This document shows, one piece after another, positions 51,424 to 59,875 of a stretch of 64,000 nucleotides of DNA. Location of the stretch: positions 1-64,000 of the forward strand of contig CAKRAK010000005.1 in assembly GCA_934294885.1 (NCBI GenBank). Direction: 5' to 3'. The stretch comes from an uncultured Lachnospiraceae bacterium (lineage in GTDB: Bacteria > Bacillota > Clostridia > Lachnospirales > Lachnospiraceae). The notes below the pieces were generated by a model that saw nothing but the letters and a program-made list of their open reading frames with translations, ran no database searches and was not told the origin of the DNA. Position 1 is the stretch's first letter, and each line of letters begins with the position of its first letter. Made by a program: the position numbers and the translations under genes.

Positions 51424-52728
51424 ATGGACAATCTGAAAGAAAATGACGTAAATCATAACAGCTGCGGTTCAGGATTGTCAGCATCACCGGAACGGGTGTT
51501 GTTCACAAAGGAAATGAAAAAGGATTACACAATCCTGATTCCGGATATGTTACCGGTTCATTTTCGTTTGCTTCGAACGATTTTCACCCAGAATGGTTAT
51601 AAGGTAGCCCTTTTAAAGAATACCGGAAGAAAAGTAGTGGATACGGGATTAAAATATGTACATAATGATACATGTTATCCGGCATTACTGGTAATTGGAC
51701 AGATGATAAGTGCTCTTCAAAGCGGTAAATACGATGTGAATAAAACAGCATTGATCATTACTCAGACCGGTGGCGGATGCAGAGCTTCCAATTATATCCA
51801 TTTGCTTCGTAAGGCATTGGTCAAAGCGGGACTTTCCCAGGTTCCGGTTATTTCTCTGAATGTATCCGGACTGGAAAGTAATCCGGGCTTTAAGCTGACA
51901 TTGGAGATGATCTATCAGGCATTTATCGGGCTTGCTTATGGGGATTTGTTTATGCTGTTGAAGAACCAGACAAGATCCTATGAAGTGAATAAGGGAGATG
52001 CAGATAAAGTCATTGATAAATGGTGTAAAATCTTATCCCAGCAATTCCGTCAGCGAAAGGGATATACCCCAAAGGGTGTAGAGAAAAACATGAAAGCAAT
52101 CGTTGAGGATTTTGCAAAGATTCCCTTATCTGGTGAGAAGAAAACGAAGGTTGGAGTTGTTGGAGAAATCTATGTAAAATATTCCTCTATGGCAAACAAC
52201 AATCTGGAAGAATTTCTGGTTAGTCAGGATTGTGAGGTTATGGTGCCGGGTGTAATGGGCTTCATGATGTTCAAGGTAGATAACCGTATTGAGGATATTA
52301 ATTTATATGGTGGTAATCCTGCCAAGAAGAAAGTGTGTCAGGCACTGATGAAGTATTGTAAGGTGTTAGAGGGTAATATCGTGGATGCTGTAACCAAGTA
52401 CAGCGATTTTACACCTCCTGCAAAATATGAACATATTAAAGAACTGGTAACCGGTGTGGTTGGTCTTGGTAATAAGATGGGAGAAGGCTGGCTGTTAACG
52501 GCAGAGATGTTGGAATTGTCCGAATCCGGCTATGGAAATATCATCTGTGCACAGCCGTTTGGATGTCTGCCAAACCATATTGTGGGAAAGGGCATGGTAA
52601 GAAGGATTAAGGAAATATATCCAAATGCCAATATTGTTCCGATTGATTACGATCCGGGAGCAACAAAGGTTAATCAGGAGAATCGTATCAAATTAATGCT
52701 TTCTGTAGCGCGGGAAGAACAGGAATAA
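51424..52728 (+). CDS. HgdB-like partner of the double activase
   Basis: A 434-residue protein of the 2-hydroxyglutaryl-CoA dehydratase D-component-like group (HgdB/DUF2229 superfamily). It contains the motifs NDTCYPALLVIGQM, QTGGGCRASNYIHLLRKAL and a C-terminal CAQPFGCLPNHIVGKG, with conserved Cys that could bind an iron-sulfur cluster. AAAGGAGAG lies before its ATG. It follows the activase with a two-base gap and in a different frame, so a true separate gene rather than a frameshift. It is probably reduced by the activase in an ATP-driven step. Substrate unknown. Confidence 0.86.
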   Translation: MDNLKENDVNHNSCGSGLSASPERVLFTKEMKKDYTILIPDMLPVHFRLLRTIFTQNGYKVALLKNTGRKVVDTGLKYVHNDTCYPALLVIGQMISALQSGKYDVNKTALIITQTGGGCRASNYIHLLRKALVKAGLSQVPVISLNVSGLESNPGFKLTLEMIYQAFIGLAYGDLFMLLKNQTRSYEVNKGDADKVIDKWCKILSQQFRQRKGYTPKGVEKNMKAIVEDFAKIPLSGEKKTKVGVVGEIYVKYSSMANNNLEEFLVSQDCEVMVPGVMGFMMFKVDNRIEDINLYGGNPAKKKVCQALMKYCKVLEGNIVDAVTKYSDFTPPAKYEHIKELVTGVVGLGNKMGEGWLLTAEMLELSESGYGNIICAQPFGCLPNHIVGKGMVRRIKEIYPNANIVPIDYDPGATKVNQENRIKLMLSVAREEQE

Positions 52729-52755
52729 TCAAAGATAAGAAAGGGGTGTTTTGTG

Positions 52756-54462
52756 ATGAATTCAAATAATGTACGTTTGAGCAGAAACAACGAAACGGCA
52801 CTGCAGCTCGTTATTATTCTGACAGTGGTTCGTCTTGTGTTCAGTTTATTTGCAAAGAAAGAACTTTTTAGTACCACCTGGCTGGTGATTCAGGCTGTGT
52901 TATGTGTTGCATTGATTGCAGGCTGCGTTGTGATGTATAAGCTGATGACAGACAGTGAGCTTGTAAAATTTATTGCCTGTGGGGGTTTTGTTGTTGTCGC
53001 TGCAATTTCAATTTTTAATAATAATGAGGCGCATAATATTATTCCTTTGTGTGCATTGATTGTTGTTACTTTAACATATTTGGATGAGATGTTCAGTGCC
53101 ATGTGTGCAGGATTATGTGGTGTATTTCTGATTATAAAAACGATCATTATGTTTGTTAAAGTCGGTGCATCCATGGGAAGTATGTGGCTTGCAGCATTGC
53201 TTTTGTTCGGTGTTATGACATATATCTTATATGTAACAGCATCTAATGTAGTCAGAATGCAGCAGACAGACCAGCAGGAAATACAATATCATCTGATGTA
53301 TCAGGAAGAGGTTACCCAGAATATGGTTGGGGTTGTAAATGATGGTAATCAGCATATTGAGGCATTGCAGACAACCCTGGATAATTTCCATGCCGCAACA
53401 GAAGAGGTTGCCCGTAGTGTAGATGCGATTTCCCACAGTGTAACGGAGACGGCATTAAATATTGAAAACCAGACGGATATGACCGCTCAGATTCAGGAAA
53501 TTATAGATCAACTGATTGAAGTAAAGGATCGCACCGTTTCTTCTGCAAATCAGGCAGTATCGGCAACGGAAACCGGTGGAAAGCTGGTTGCTCAGTTGAA
53601 GGAGAAGTCTGCAGATATTGCCATAACCAATCAAAATGTTACAGAGGTGGCAATGGAATTGCAATCTAAAATTGAATCCGCAGAGGAAATTACCCAGTTG
53701 ATTTATCAGGTATCTTCCCAGACCAACCTTCTTGCATTGAATGCATCCATAGAGGCTGCAAGAGCGGGAGAAGCCGGACGGGGATTTTCTGTTGTTGCTG
53801 ACGAGATTCGAAAGCTGGCAGATAATACAAAGCAGTCTATTGATAAAATCACGGAATTGTTACAGGGTATTACAGAATTATCCAACCACACAGCGAAGCT
53901 GGTCAATAATTCTGTAAAGGCATCGGATGCTCAGGCGGAATATATTGATGAGGTTACTAATGCATTCGAAAGTATTTCCGGAGTGGTAGAAGAGCTTCAT
54001 GGCAATATGTCCAGTCTGGATAGTCTGAGTACGAATTTAAGTGAAAGTAATAATGTAATCATTGATAGTCTGATGAATCAGCAGGCAGCCAGTGAAGAGA
54101 TGGCGGCAAATGCACAGTCATCGGCTGATTTAAGCCAGAGTAATCTGGATGATCTGACAAATGTTATCGGCGAGTTAGATGAAATTGCCCGGATTATCGG
54201 CAGTTTGAGGGAGATTGAAGGAATGGAAGATGTTGAGGCTCCTTCCAAGGAGGCACCAATTCCAGAGGTGCCGGCACCGGAGACCGCTGGTTTTCAACCG
54301 GAGGCTTCATTTGAGGAACCTTGGGAAGCAGAACCGGATATGGAGCTTGAGGAGGCTGAATCGGAAGAAGTTCCGGATGAAGCTCCGATTGGCTTTACGC
54401 CACCAAGTCCGGAAAGTCTGATGAACGGAGATTATGATGACGACTGGGGCGAGAAGCTCTAA
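52756..54462 (+). CDS. Methyl-accepting chemotaxis protein with multi-helix membrane region
   Basis: A 568-residue chemoreceptor. The N-terminal ~165 residues hold about six membrane helices and no extracytoplasmic ligand domain, so it may sense a membrane or intracellular state. The signalling coiled coil follows, with the hairpin tip SSQTNLLALNASIEAARAGEAGRG near 320-343. The last ~65 residues are an unusual acidic, Pro- and Glu-rich tail that ends DDWGEKL. The ATG at 52756 has AAAGGGG upstream; a GTG one codon earlier is possible. It follows the activase pair by 28 nt, without a visible terminator between. Confidence 0.92.
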   Translation: MNSNNVRLSRNNETALQLVIILTVVRLVFSLFAKKELFSTTWLVIQAVLCVALIAGCVVMYKLMTDSELVKFIACGGFVVVAAISIFNNNEAHNIIPLCALIVVTLTYLDEMFSAMCAGLCGVFLIIKTIIMFVKVGASMGSMWLAALLLFGVMTYILYVTASNVVRMQQTDQQEIQYHLMYQEEVTQNMVGVVNDGNQHIEALQTTLDNFHAATEEVARSVDAISHSVTETALNIENQTDMTAQIQEIIDQLIEVKDRTVSSANQAVSATETGGKLVAQLKEKSADIAITNQNVTEVAMELQSKIESAEEITQLIYQVSSQTNLLALNASIEAARAGEAGRGFSVVADEIRKLADNTKQSIDKITELLQGITELSNHTAKLVNNSVKASDAQAEYIDEVTNAFESISGVVEELHGNMSSLDSLSTNLSESNNVIIDSLMNQQAASEEMAANAQSSADLSQSNLDDLTNVIGELDEIARIIGSLREIEGMEDVEAPSKEAPIPEVPAPETAGFQPEASFEEPWEAEPDMELEEAESEEVPDEAPIGFTPPSPESLMNGDYDDDWGEKL

Positions 54463-54484
54463 CAGGAACAGAAGATGAAAGTAT

Positions 54485-54528
54485 GGAAGGATTGAATTCT
54501 TTTGGGAATTGAATCCTTCTCTTTTATT
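54485..54528 (+). terminator. Terminator after the second chemoreceptor
   Basis: GAAGGATTGAATTC / GAATTGAATCCTTC form a ~14-bp stem with one mismatch, followed by TCTTTTATT. Confidence 0.75.
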
Positions 54529-54627
54529 CTTCTTTATTTAAACTGTTTGTTCAGGCATTTGCACAAATTATGATAGTTATCACGGAAATATCCAATGCCT
54601 TACAGGAGAGCACAGAGAGGAGACAGA

Positions 54628-54903
54628 ATGTTTCGCGTTTGGGGAAAATTAATAAAAGATAATCATTTAGTAAAGGATTCCGTTGTGGTGGTAGACGATA
54701 TGTCATTAAGCAGAACGAAAAAGACATACGCCGCTTTGGATATGTTATGCCGGGAATTTGATCTGGCAAGACCCATTTGGTTAGAGTCCAATAAGAAAGA
54801 TTTTATAAGAGTGGCAAAGACACGGTTTACTCAGGACAGCTTTATTGAAACGATTCCCTTTGATTATCTGGAGTTTCAGGTAATAGAAGAGGATTACGGA
54901 TGA
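54628..54903 (+). CDS. Small protein of unknown function (91 residues)
   Basis: I do not recognise a domain. From the ATG at 54628, with GAGAGGAG just before it, the product has 91 residues: MFRVWGKLIKDNHLVKDS at the start, a VVVDDMSLSRTKKT stretch in the middle, then a helix with ARPIWLESNKKDF and an acidic end (EEDYG). It has no membrane helix and no signal, so it is cytosolic. An in-frame ATG at 54595 lacks a ribosome site. It stands alone between a terminator and the protease gene. The Lys/Asp balance and good ribosome site suggest a real, probably conserved, lineage protein. Confidence 0.7.
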   Translation: MFRVWGKLIKDNHLVKDSVVVVDDMSLSRTKKTYAALDMLCREFDLARPIWLESNKKDFIRVAKTRFTQDSFIETIPFDYLEFQVIEEDYG

Positions 54904-54959
54904 CACAAAATTAATACAGGATATTCACATTTTTGTCACATTCGGTTGATAGTATAACT

Positions 54960-54987
54960 CTTGAAAGTAAACAATATATTGTTCAAG
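54960..54987 (+). promoter_or_regulatory. Inverted repeat upstream of the HtrA protease
   Basis: The perfect palindrome ACAATATATTGT (54971-54982) is flanked by CTTGAA (54960-54965) and TTCAAG (54982-54987), about 30 nt before the start codon. It may be an operator of a stress regulator. I see no CtsR heptads. No clear promoter hexamers fit around it. Confidence 0.4.
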
Positions 54988-55012
54988 TAAGTTATAGAAG
55001 GGTGGCTTTATT

Positions 55013-56512
55013 ATGGAAGAGAGTAATAACCAAAACAATAACCAAAATAATAACCAAGTCAGTACAACGGGATCAACGTATCATTACGGACCGAATGAAA
55101 GTCCATATAGCAGAGAGTCGATTAATGGTAACTACAGTTATCAGTATTATCAGCAGGATGCAGGTCAGAGTATGACCGATAATAAAGAAAAACGTAAAAA
55201 GAAAAAAGAAAAGCATTCTAAGGGCAACGGTAAAAAGGTTGCTGCCTTAGTAGGAAGTGCAGTTGCATTTGGATGCATTGCGGGTGCGGTAATGTTTGGT
55301 GTTACTGCAGTTGGTAATAAGGTGTTTAAGACAAAAACAGCGGTATCATCTACAGAGATTTCTCCTGTTACAACATCAACATCGGATTCTAATGCATCCA
55401 CAAATCAGGATGTGGCAGACGTTGTAGAGAACGTAATGCCATCCATCGTATCTGTTACCAATACATCCGTACAGCGTGTCAGATCATGGTTCGAGTCATA
55501 TGAACAGGAGGTTCAGGGAGCAGGCTCCGGTATCATTATCGGTCAGACTGACGGAGAAGTTTTGATTGCAACCAATAATCATGTTATAGATGGAGCAAAG
55601 GAGATTACCATTACCTTCTGTGACGATGAATCAGTGGAAGCGACTGTAAAGGGAACAGATTCCATATCTGATCTGGCAGTTTTAGCAGTTAAGACATCCG
55701 ATATGAAGGATGAGACAGTTGATAAGATAAAAGTAGCTGCATTAGGTTCTTCAGATGATTTACGTGTAGGAGAATCGGCCATTGCAATCGGTAATGCATT
55801 AGGTTACGGACAATCTGTTACAGTAGGATATATCAGTGCATTGAACCGAGAGGTTGAGGCAGAGGATGCATCAACAATTAAGATGTTACAGACAGATGCA
55901 GCTATTAATCCGGGTAACAGTGGTGGTGCACTATTGAATGAAAAAGGTGAAGTGATTGGTATTAATTCCGCCAAATATGTAGACAGCACGGTAGAAGGTA
56001 TGGGTTATGCAATCCCAATTTCAGATGCGATTCCGATTATCAATGATTTGATGAATCAGGAAGTTATCGCAGATGACGAACAGGGTTATCTTGGAATACA
56101 GGGTAATGATATTACAGACGAGTATGCAAGTGGATTTAATATGCCAAAGGGTGTCTATGTTGTTAAGATATTAGATGATTCCCCAGCCAGCTCATGTGGT
56201 CTGAAAGCAGGAGATGTTATTACAAAGATTGCAGGTCGTGAGATTTCCAGCATGGAAAATCTTCAGAGTGTTTTGTCTAACAAGAAAGCAGGAGAAGAGG
56301 TTGAGTTAGTAATACAACGTAATAATGAAAAGGGCGAATACGAGGAGGTAACATTAAAGGTTACATTAGGAGCCAAAAAGGATATGCCGGATCAGGGTTC
56401 TTCCGATTCCTCAGATTCTTCCGATGAAGATACAACCACAGAGGAACAGTCTTCACAGCAAAAGATACCGGATGAGTTACAGGAGCAGTACGAATATTTC
56501 TTCGGTAATTAA
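55013..56512 (+). CDS. HtrA/DegP-like serine protease with PDZ domain
   Basis: A 499-residue membrane-anchored quality-control protease. An N-terminal cytosolic part of ~85 residues rich in Asn, Gln and Tyr and then Lys precedes one membrane helix (about 80-102). Outside the membrane is a Ser/Thr linker, then the trypsin-like domain with the triad His190 (NNHVID), Asp220 (SDLAVLAV) and Ser303 (GNSGGAL), and a PDZ domain (about 365-455, GYLGIQG, GVYVVKILDDSPA, GLKAGDVI). The C-terminus is Ser/Asp/Glu-rich with a final YEYFFGN. AGAAGGGTGG precedes the ATG. It is a single-gene unit with a terminator. Confidence 0.93.
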   Translation: MEESNNQNNNQNNNQVSTTGSTYHYGPNESPYSRESINGNYSYQYYQQDAGQSMTDNKEKRKKKKEKHSKGNGKKVAALVGSAVAFGCIAGAVMFGVTAVGNKVFKTKTAVSSTEISPVTTSTSDSNASTNQDVADVVENVMPSIVSVTNTSVQRVRSWFESYEQEVQGAGSGIIIGQTDGEVLIATNNHVIDGAKEITITFCDDESVEATVKGTDSISDLAVLAVKTSDMKDETVDKIKVAALGSSDDLRVGESAIAIGNALGYGQSVTVGYISALNREVEAEDASTIKMLQTDAAINPGNSGGALLNEKGEVIGINSAKYVDSTVEGMGYAIPISDAIPIINDLMNQEVIADDEQGYLGIQGNDITDEYASGFNMPKGVYVVKILDDSPASSCGLKAGDVITKIAGREISSMENLQSVLSNKKAGEEVELVIQRNNEKGEYEEVTLKVTLGAKKDMPDQGSSDSSDSSDEDTTTEEQSSQQKIPDELQEQYEYFFGN

Positions 56513-56525
56513 ATATTGATTTTAG

Positions 56526-56571
56526 AATCCCCGAATGATTCCGTTACAGGAAGGATTCGGGGATTTTTTTG
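56526..56571 (+). terminator. Terminator after htrA
   Basis: AATCCCCGAATGATTCC pairs with GGAAGGATTCGGGGATT, one G-G mismatch, followed by TTTTTTT. Confidence 0.88.
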
Positions 56572-56689
56572 TTGTATAAAATATAAAAAAATGAAAAATA
56601 TAGAATGAAACTGGATTTTATTTTTTTAATGGTATATAATAATGGAGGGTTTTTATAATGTAATTAGGGTTAAAACCGGGGAGTAACAG

Positions 56690-58999
56690 ATGAAAAAACG
56701 AATGAATATTGCATTATGTGTTGGCATGATTGAAAACGCATTTTCTTACTCCATTATAGATGGGGCTATGTTAGGAGCAAAAGATATTGATGCGAATTTG
56801 TATATCCTGCCGGTAGGTATTGTGAATGCACAGTACGATAATAGCGGTGCGAATTATTATCGATATCAATATAACACGTTGTGCTCGTTGATTTCTGAAA
56901 AGTCAATAGATGTCGTGGTTCTTGAATACGGAACGATAACTTCTTTTTTGAATCAGGAACAAAAGGCAGAGTTTTTAAGTCAGATTGGAGATATTCCGAT
57001 TGTTTTGATTGCCGGAGAATATCCGGGATATTCCAGTGTCTGTGTTGATAATCAAACGGGACTATGTGAGATTATCCGGTATTTACGTGAAGAAAAACAA
57101 TGTACAAAGATTGGTTTTGTCAGTGGACCGAAAACCAGTCAGGATGCCCGCGAAAGACTGGATGTATACAAGAGTATGGTAGAGAAGTATCAGCTTCCTT
57201 TAGGGGATGACTGGATCGTTTACGGCAATTTCTCTGAGTTTTCGGAGACTGCCGTAGAGGAATTGTTAGAAAACCATCCGGATGTGGAGGCTATTGTTTG
57301 TGCTAACGATCAGATGGCGTCCGGTTGTTATAAGACACTGAAAAAGCATCATTTAGAACCGGGCAAAGATGTTTTTGTAACCGGCTTTGATGATAGTTCT
57401 GTTTGTATGCTGTTAGAACCGCATCTGACCAGCGTGAAAGCGGACACAAAGGAATTGGGTTATCTTGCAGTAAAGGAATGTGAGCGGGTTGTTGGAAAAA
57501 AATTGGTAACCAGCTCGATTTCTACAAAGATGGTTCTTAGAGAGTCAGTAGGATCAATTGATGATTCTATCGTTGTAGATGACGCGGTTGGGGATGAAGA
57601 TACTCCTGATTTCGTACAGAATCTAGCCGATAGGACGTTTAAAAAATATTTCTGTAATTATTTTGAAAGTAAAGAGACCACCAGAATGAAGACTCTGGTA
57701 AATCGTTATTTTTCATATTTCTTTCAGCTTGTGGATGGGGATGGCCGCCTGCATTTGGATTCAAAGGAATTTTCGGAAGCGTATCAGGAATTTGGTCTTA
57801 CTTATCAGCATGGATATATCGGTATGGTTGATTTTATTTCCATCATTTATATGTTGTATCATTGCATTAATCATAAGATCAAATCTGAAAAAGACAGTCT
57901 GCTGTTAGTTGAAGAAATTTCAGACATGAATCAGTTATTTATTTCCAATATTACCAAACAGCAATTGGCAGATGAGGAGAAAACCAAGATTTTCGAGGTT
58001 TCATTAACCAATATTACAAGAGATATGTTACAGAACTCAGATTCTGATGAGAAGATATACGGAACTGTTTTAGAAAAGCTAAAAGATATGGGATTCCGTT
58101 CGGCATACATTTTCCTCTATGAGGAACCGGTATCTCACATGTGTGAGGATATATGGGAAGGAAAAGATGATATATGCGTCGGAGCTTTTTATAATAATGA
58201 CCAGGTGGAGTTATATTCCAAGAATGAGAAGATGATACCTATAAGCAGGTTGTTTGTTTCCGATATTTTACCGAATGACCGACAGGTGAGTATGCTGGTT
58301 ATGCCGCTGTTTTCCGGAACGGAGCAGTATGGTCTGATTTTTACCGAGTCCGGTTTGGAGTATTTCCGGTATGCTTCTCAGATTGTCTGTCAGGTAGGTG
58401 TGTCGGTAGATGTACTTACGATTATAAAAAAACAGAACAGGATCAAGCAGGCATTAGAGAAAAATCTTGCTTTGATGGAAGAGAACAACAAAGTGTTGGA
58501 TGCCATGAGTCATACGGATGCATTAACGGGTATTTATAACCGTAGAGGATATGAAGATAAGGTAAGGGCTCTTCTGGCAGATCCGGCAAATTACGGAAAA
58601 AGGGCACTTACTTTATACGGTGATATGGATTGCCTTAAAGTCGTGAATGATGAGTTTGGACATGATGAAGGCGATTTCTCTTTAAAAACCATTGCGGATA
58701 CATTGCGGGATTCGTTTCAAAGTACAGCTGTGGTTGCCAGAATGGGAGGAGATGAATTTGCCGCATTTGCATTTGTTCCCTCAGAGCATTACTCTGAGAA
58801 AGTCAAAAAACGCATACGAAGTATTTTGATGGAAAAGAACATTAATGATAAACCATATTACGTGAATATGAGTCTTGGTACTCATGAGTTCGTGATTACT
58901 GAGAACAGCGATTTCGAGGAACTGTTGGGGAAAGCCGATGAGGAGCTGTACAAAGAAAAGAAGAACAAAATAAAAGTTGTATACAAAGAGAAAAAATAA
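56690..58999 (+). CDS. Cytosolic LacI-like sensor fused to GGDEF domain
   Basis: A 769-residue protein. Residues ~1-290 read as a type I periplasmic-binding/LacI sensor fold (IALCVGMIENAFSYSIIDGAMLGA, CANDQMASGCYKTLKKH, VTGFDDSSVCMLLEPHLTSV) but without a DNA-binding domain, signal peptide or membrane helix. A ~140-residue linker, a probable GAF-like domain (~430-600) and a coiled coil lead to a GGDEF domain (from SHTDALTGIYNRRG). The active loop is the canonical GGDEF (686-690) with YGDMDCLKVVND intact, so it should make c-di-GMP. The inhibitory RxxD is missing: the residues there are QSTA. A GGGGAG lies before the ATG. A small ligand taken up by the cell may control it. Confidence 0.87.
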   Translation: MKKRMNIALCVGMIENAFSYSIIDGAMLGAKDIDANLYILPVGIVNAQYDNSGANYYRYQYNTLCSLISEKSIDVVVLEYGTITSFLNQEQKAEFLSQIGDIPIVLIAGEYPGYSSVCVDNQTGLCEIIRYLREEKQCTKIGFVSGPKTSQDARERLDVYKSMVEKYQLPLGDDWIVYGNFSEFSETAVEELLENHPDVEAIVCANDQMASGCYKTLKKHHLEPGKDVFVTGFDDSSVCMLLEPHLTSVKADTKELGYLAVKECERVVGKKLVTSSISTKMVLRESVGSIDDSIVVDDAVGDEDTPDFVQNLADRTFKKYFCNYFESKETTRMKTLVNRYFSYFFQLVDGDGRLHLDSKEFSEAYQEFGLTYQHGYIGMVDFISIIYMLYHCINHKIKSEKDSLLLVEEISDMNQLFISNITKQQLADEEKTKIFEVSLTNITRDMLQNSDSDEKIYGTVLEKLKDMGFRSAYIFLYEEPVSHMCEDIWEGKDDICVGAFYNNDQVELYSKNEKMIPISRLFVSDILPNDRQVSMLVMPLFSGTEQYGLIFTESGLEYFRYASQIVCQVGVSVDVLTIIKKQNRIKQALEKNLALMEENNKVLDAMSHTDALTGIYNRRGYEDKVRALLADPANYGKRALTLYGDMDCLKVVNDEFGHDEGDFSLKTIADTLRDSFQSTAVVARMGGDEFAAFAFVPSEHYSEKVKKRIRSILMEKNINDKPYYVNMSLGTHEFVITENSDFEELLGKADEELYKEKKNKIKVVYKEKK

Positions 59000-59036
59000 C
59001 AAAAAGTTCAGGTTAATTCCTGAACTTTTTGTTATT
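58995..59036 (+). terminator. Terminator after the GGDEF gene
   Basis: AAAAAGTTCAGG / CCTGAACTTTTT, extended by AATAAC/GTTATT to 18 bp, with a six-base loop and T-rich end. Confidence 0.85.
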
Positions 59037-59040
59037 TCTA

Positions 59041-59068
59041 TTGACAATTGCAATAAAGTTTATATAAT
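59041..59068 (+). promoter_or_regulatory. Promoter of the marR-ABC unit
   Basis: A consensus TTGACA (59041-59046) and TATAAT (59063-59068) are spaced by 16 nt. Confidence 0.75.
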
Positions 59069-59093
59069 AAATACTTGCCTAAGGAAAGTATTT
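59069..59093 (+). promoter_or_regulatory. Likely MarR operator
   Basis: AAATACTT (59069-59076) and AAGTATTT (59086-59093) form a perfect 8-bp inverted repeat directly after the -10 box and over the expected transcription start. This is the usual position of a MarR autoregulatory site. Confidence 0.6.
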
Positions 59094-59137
59094 TGATGAA
59101 AGGACAAAATAGTACCGAAAGGGGAAAGAGGTAATTT

Positions 59138-59608
59138 ATGGGAGAACATCAGGAAATAATAGAGGAGTTCTATAATACCCTGCGACGGTTTCACAATAGT
59201 AAACCAAAGTTCAAGGGGGATGGCGATTTGGCAAATGTTGAATTTTTTATGTTGATGGGATTGTCTGTATTAATAGATATGAAAAACGACGGTGAACAGA
59301 AAAAGGATGTTACCTTAGGGGATATCATGAGGATGAGCGGTATGTCGGTTTCGGCAGCATCCAAAAAAATCAGTATATTGGAAAAAAAAGGATATATTCA
59401 CCGGGAGACATCAAAAACAGACAGGCGGAGTATTTCTCTTAAGCTTACGGAAAAGGGTAAAGAAATATGTGAAGAGGAAAAAAAGAAAAAACGCGTATTT
59501 ATAGAACGGCTGATTGCGGAAATGGGAGACGAGAATATGAAACTGCTGTTAGAGTTATCCAATCGTGCATTTGATATCATGGAAAATATGGATTGTTCCG
59601 AGAAATGA
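59138..59608 (+). CDS. MarR-family transcriptional regulator
   Basis: A 156-residue winged-helix dimer. The helix-turn-helix reads VTLGDIMRMSGMSVSAASKKISILEKKGYIHRE (cut at the ends), followed by the wing TSKTDRRSISLKLTEKGKEI and a long C-terminal dimerisation helix. AAGGGGAAAGAGG precedes the ATG. The promoter carries an inverted repeat that it may bind itself. It lies upstream of an ABC exporter pair with one palindromic repeat between them, so the exporter is the probable target and an antimicrobial or toxic compound the probable inducer. The ligand is unknown. Confidence 0.93.
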   Translation: MGEHQEIIEEFYNTLRRFHNSKPKFKGDGDLANVEFFMLMGLSVLIDMKNDGEQKKDVTLGDIMRMSGMSVSAASKKISILEKKGYIHRETSKTDRRSISLKLTEKGKEICEEEKKKKRVFIERLIAEMGDENMKLLLELSNRAFDIMENMDCSEK

Positions 59609-59632
59609 ATTTGACCACTGCGTTTAACAGGT

Positions 59633-59842
59633 AATTGCAAAACCCATGCAACCTTCCTTTATTTGTGCAAAATTTAATATGATATATCGCAGGCACGCTT
59701 GCGCTTCATTCCGCACATAGCGGTACTAAACTTAGGATGCGCTTACGCTTTCCTTCGTTAAGTACCGATGTGCTACCAGAGCCTGCTTATATATCATATT
59801 AAATTTTGCACAATTAATGACAATCCAAAGGGTTTTGCAATT
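59633..59842. repeat. Long palindromic repeat, copy 3
   Basis: A ~210-bp inverted repeat with the same core as copies 1 and 2. The middle arms TTGTGCAAAATTTAATATG and CATATTAAATTTTGCACAA are perfect. The outer arms AATTGCAAAACCC (59633-59645) and GGGTTTTGCAATT (59830-59842) pair perfectly and occur in no other copy. It lies between marR and the first ABC exporter subunit, ending 33 nt before its start codon. Confidence 0.92.
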
Positions 59843-59875
59843 CCCTGACAGAGCTTAAATCGGAAAGGAGTAAAG

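Noticed and set aside
51415..51430. Frameshift splitting one activase gene
   Set aside because: The second gene has its own ribosome site and start directly after a clean stop.
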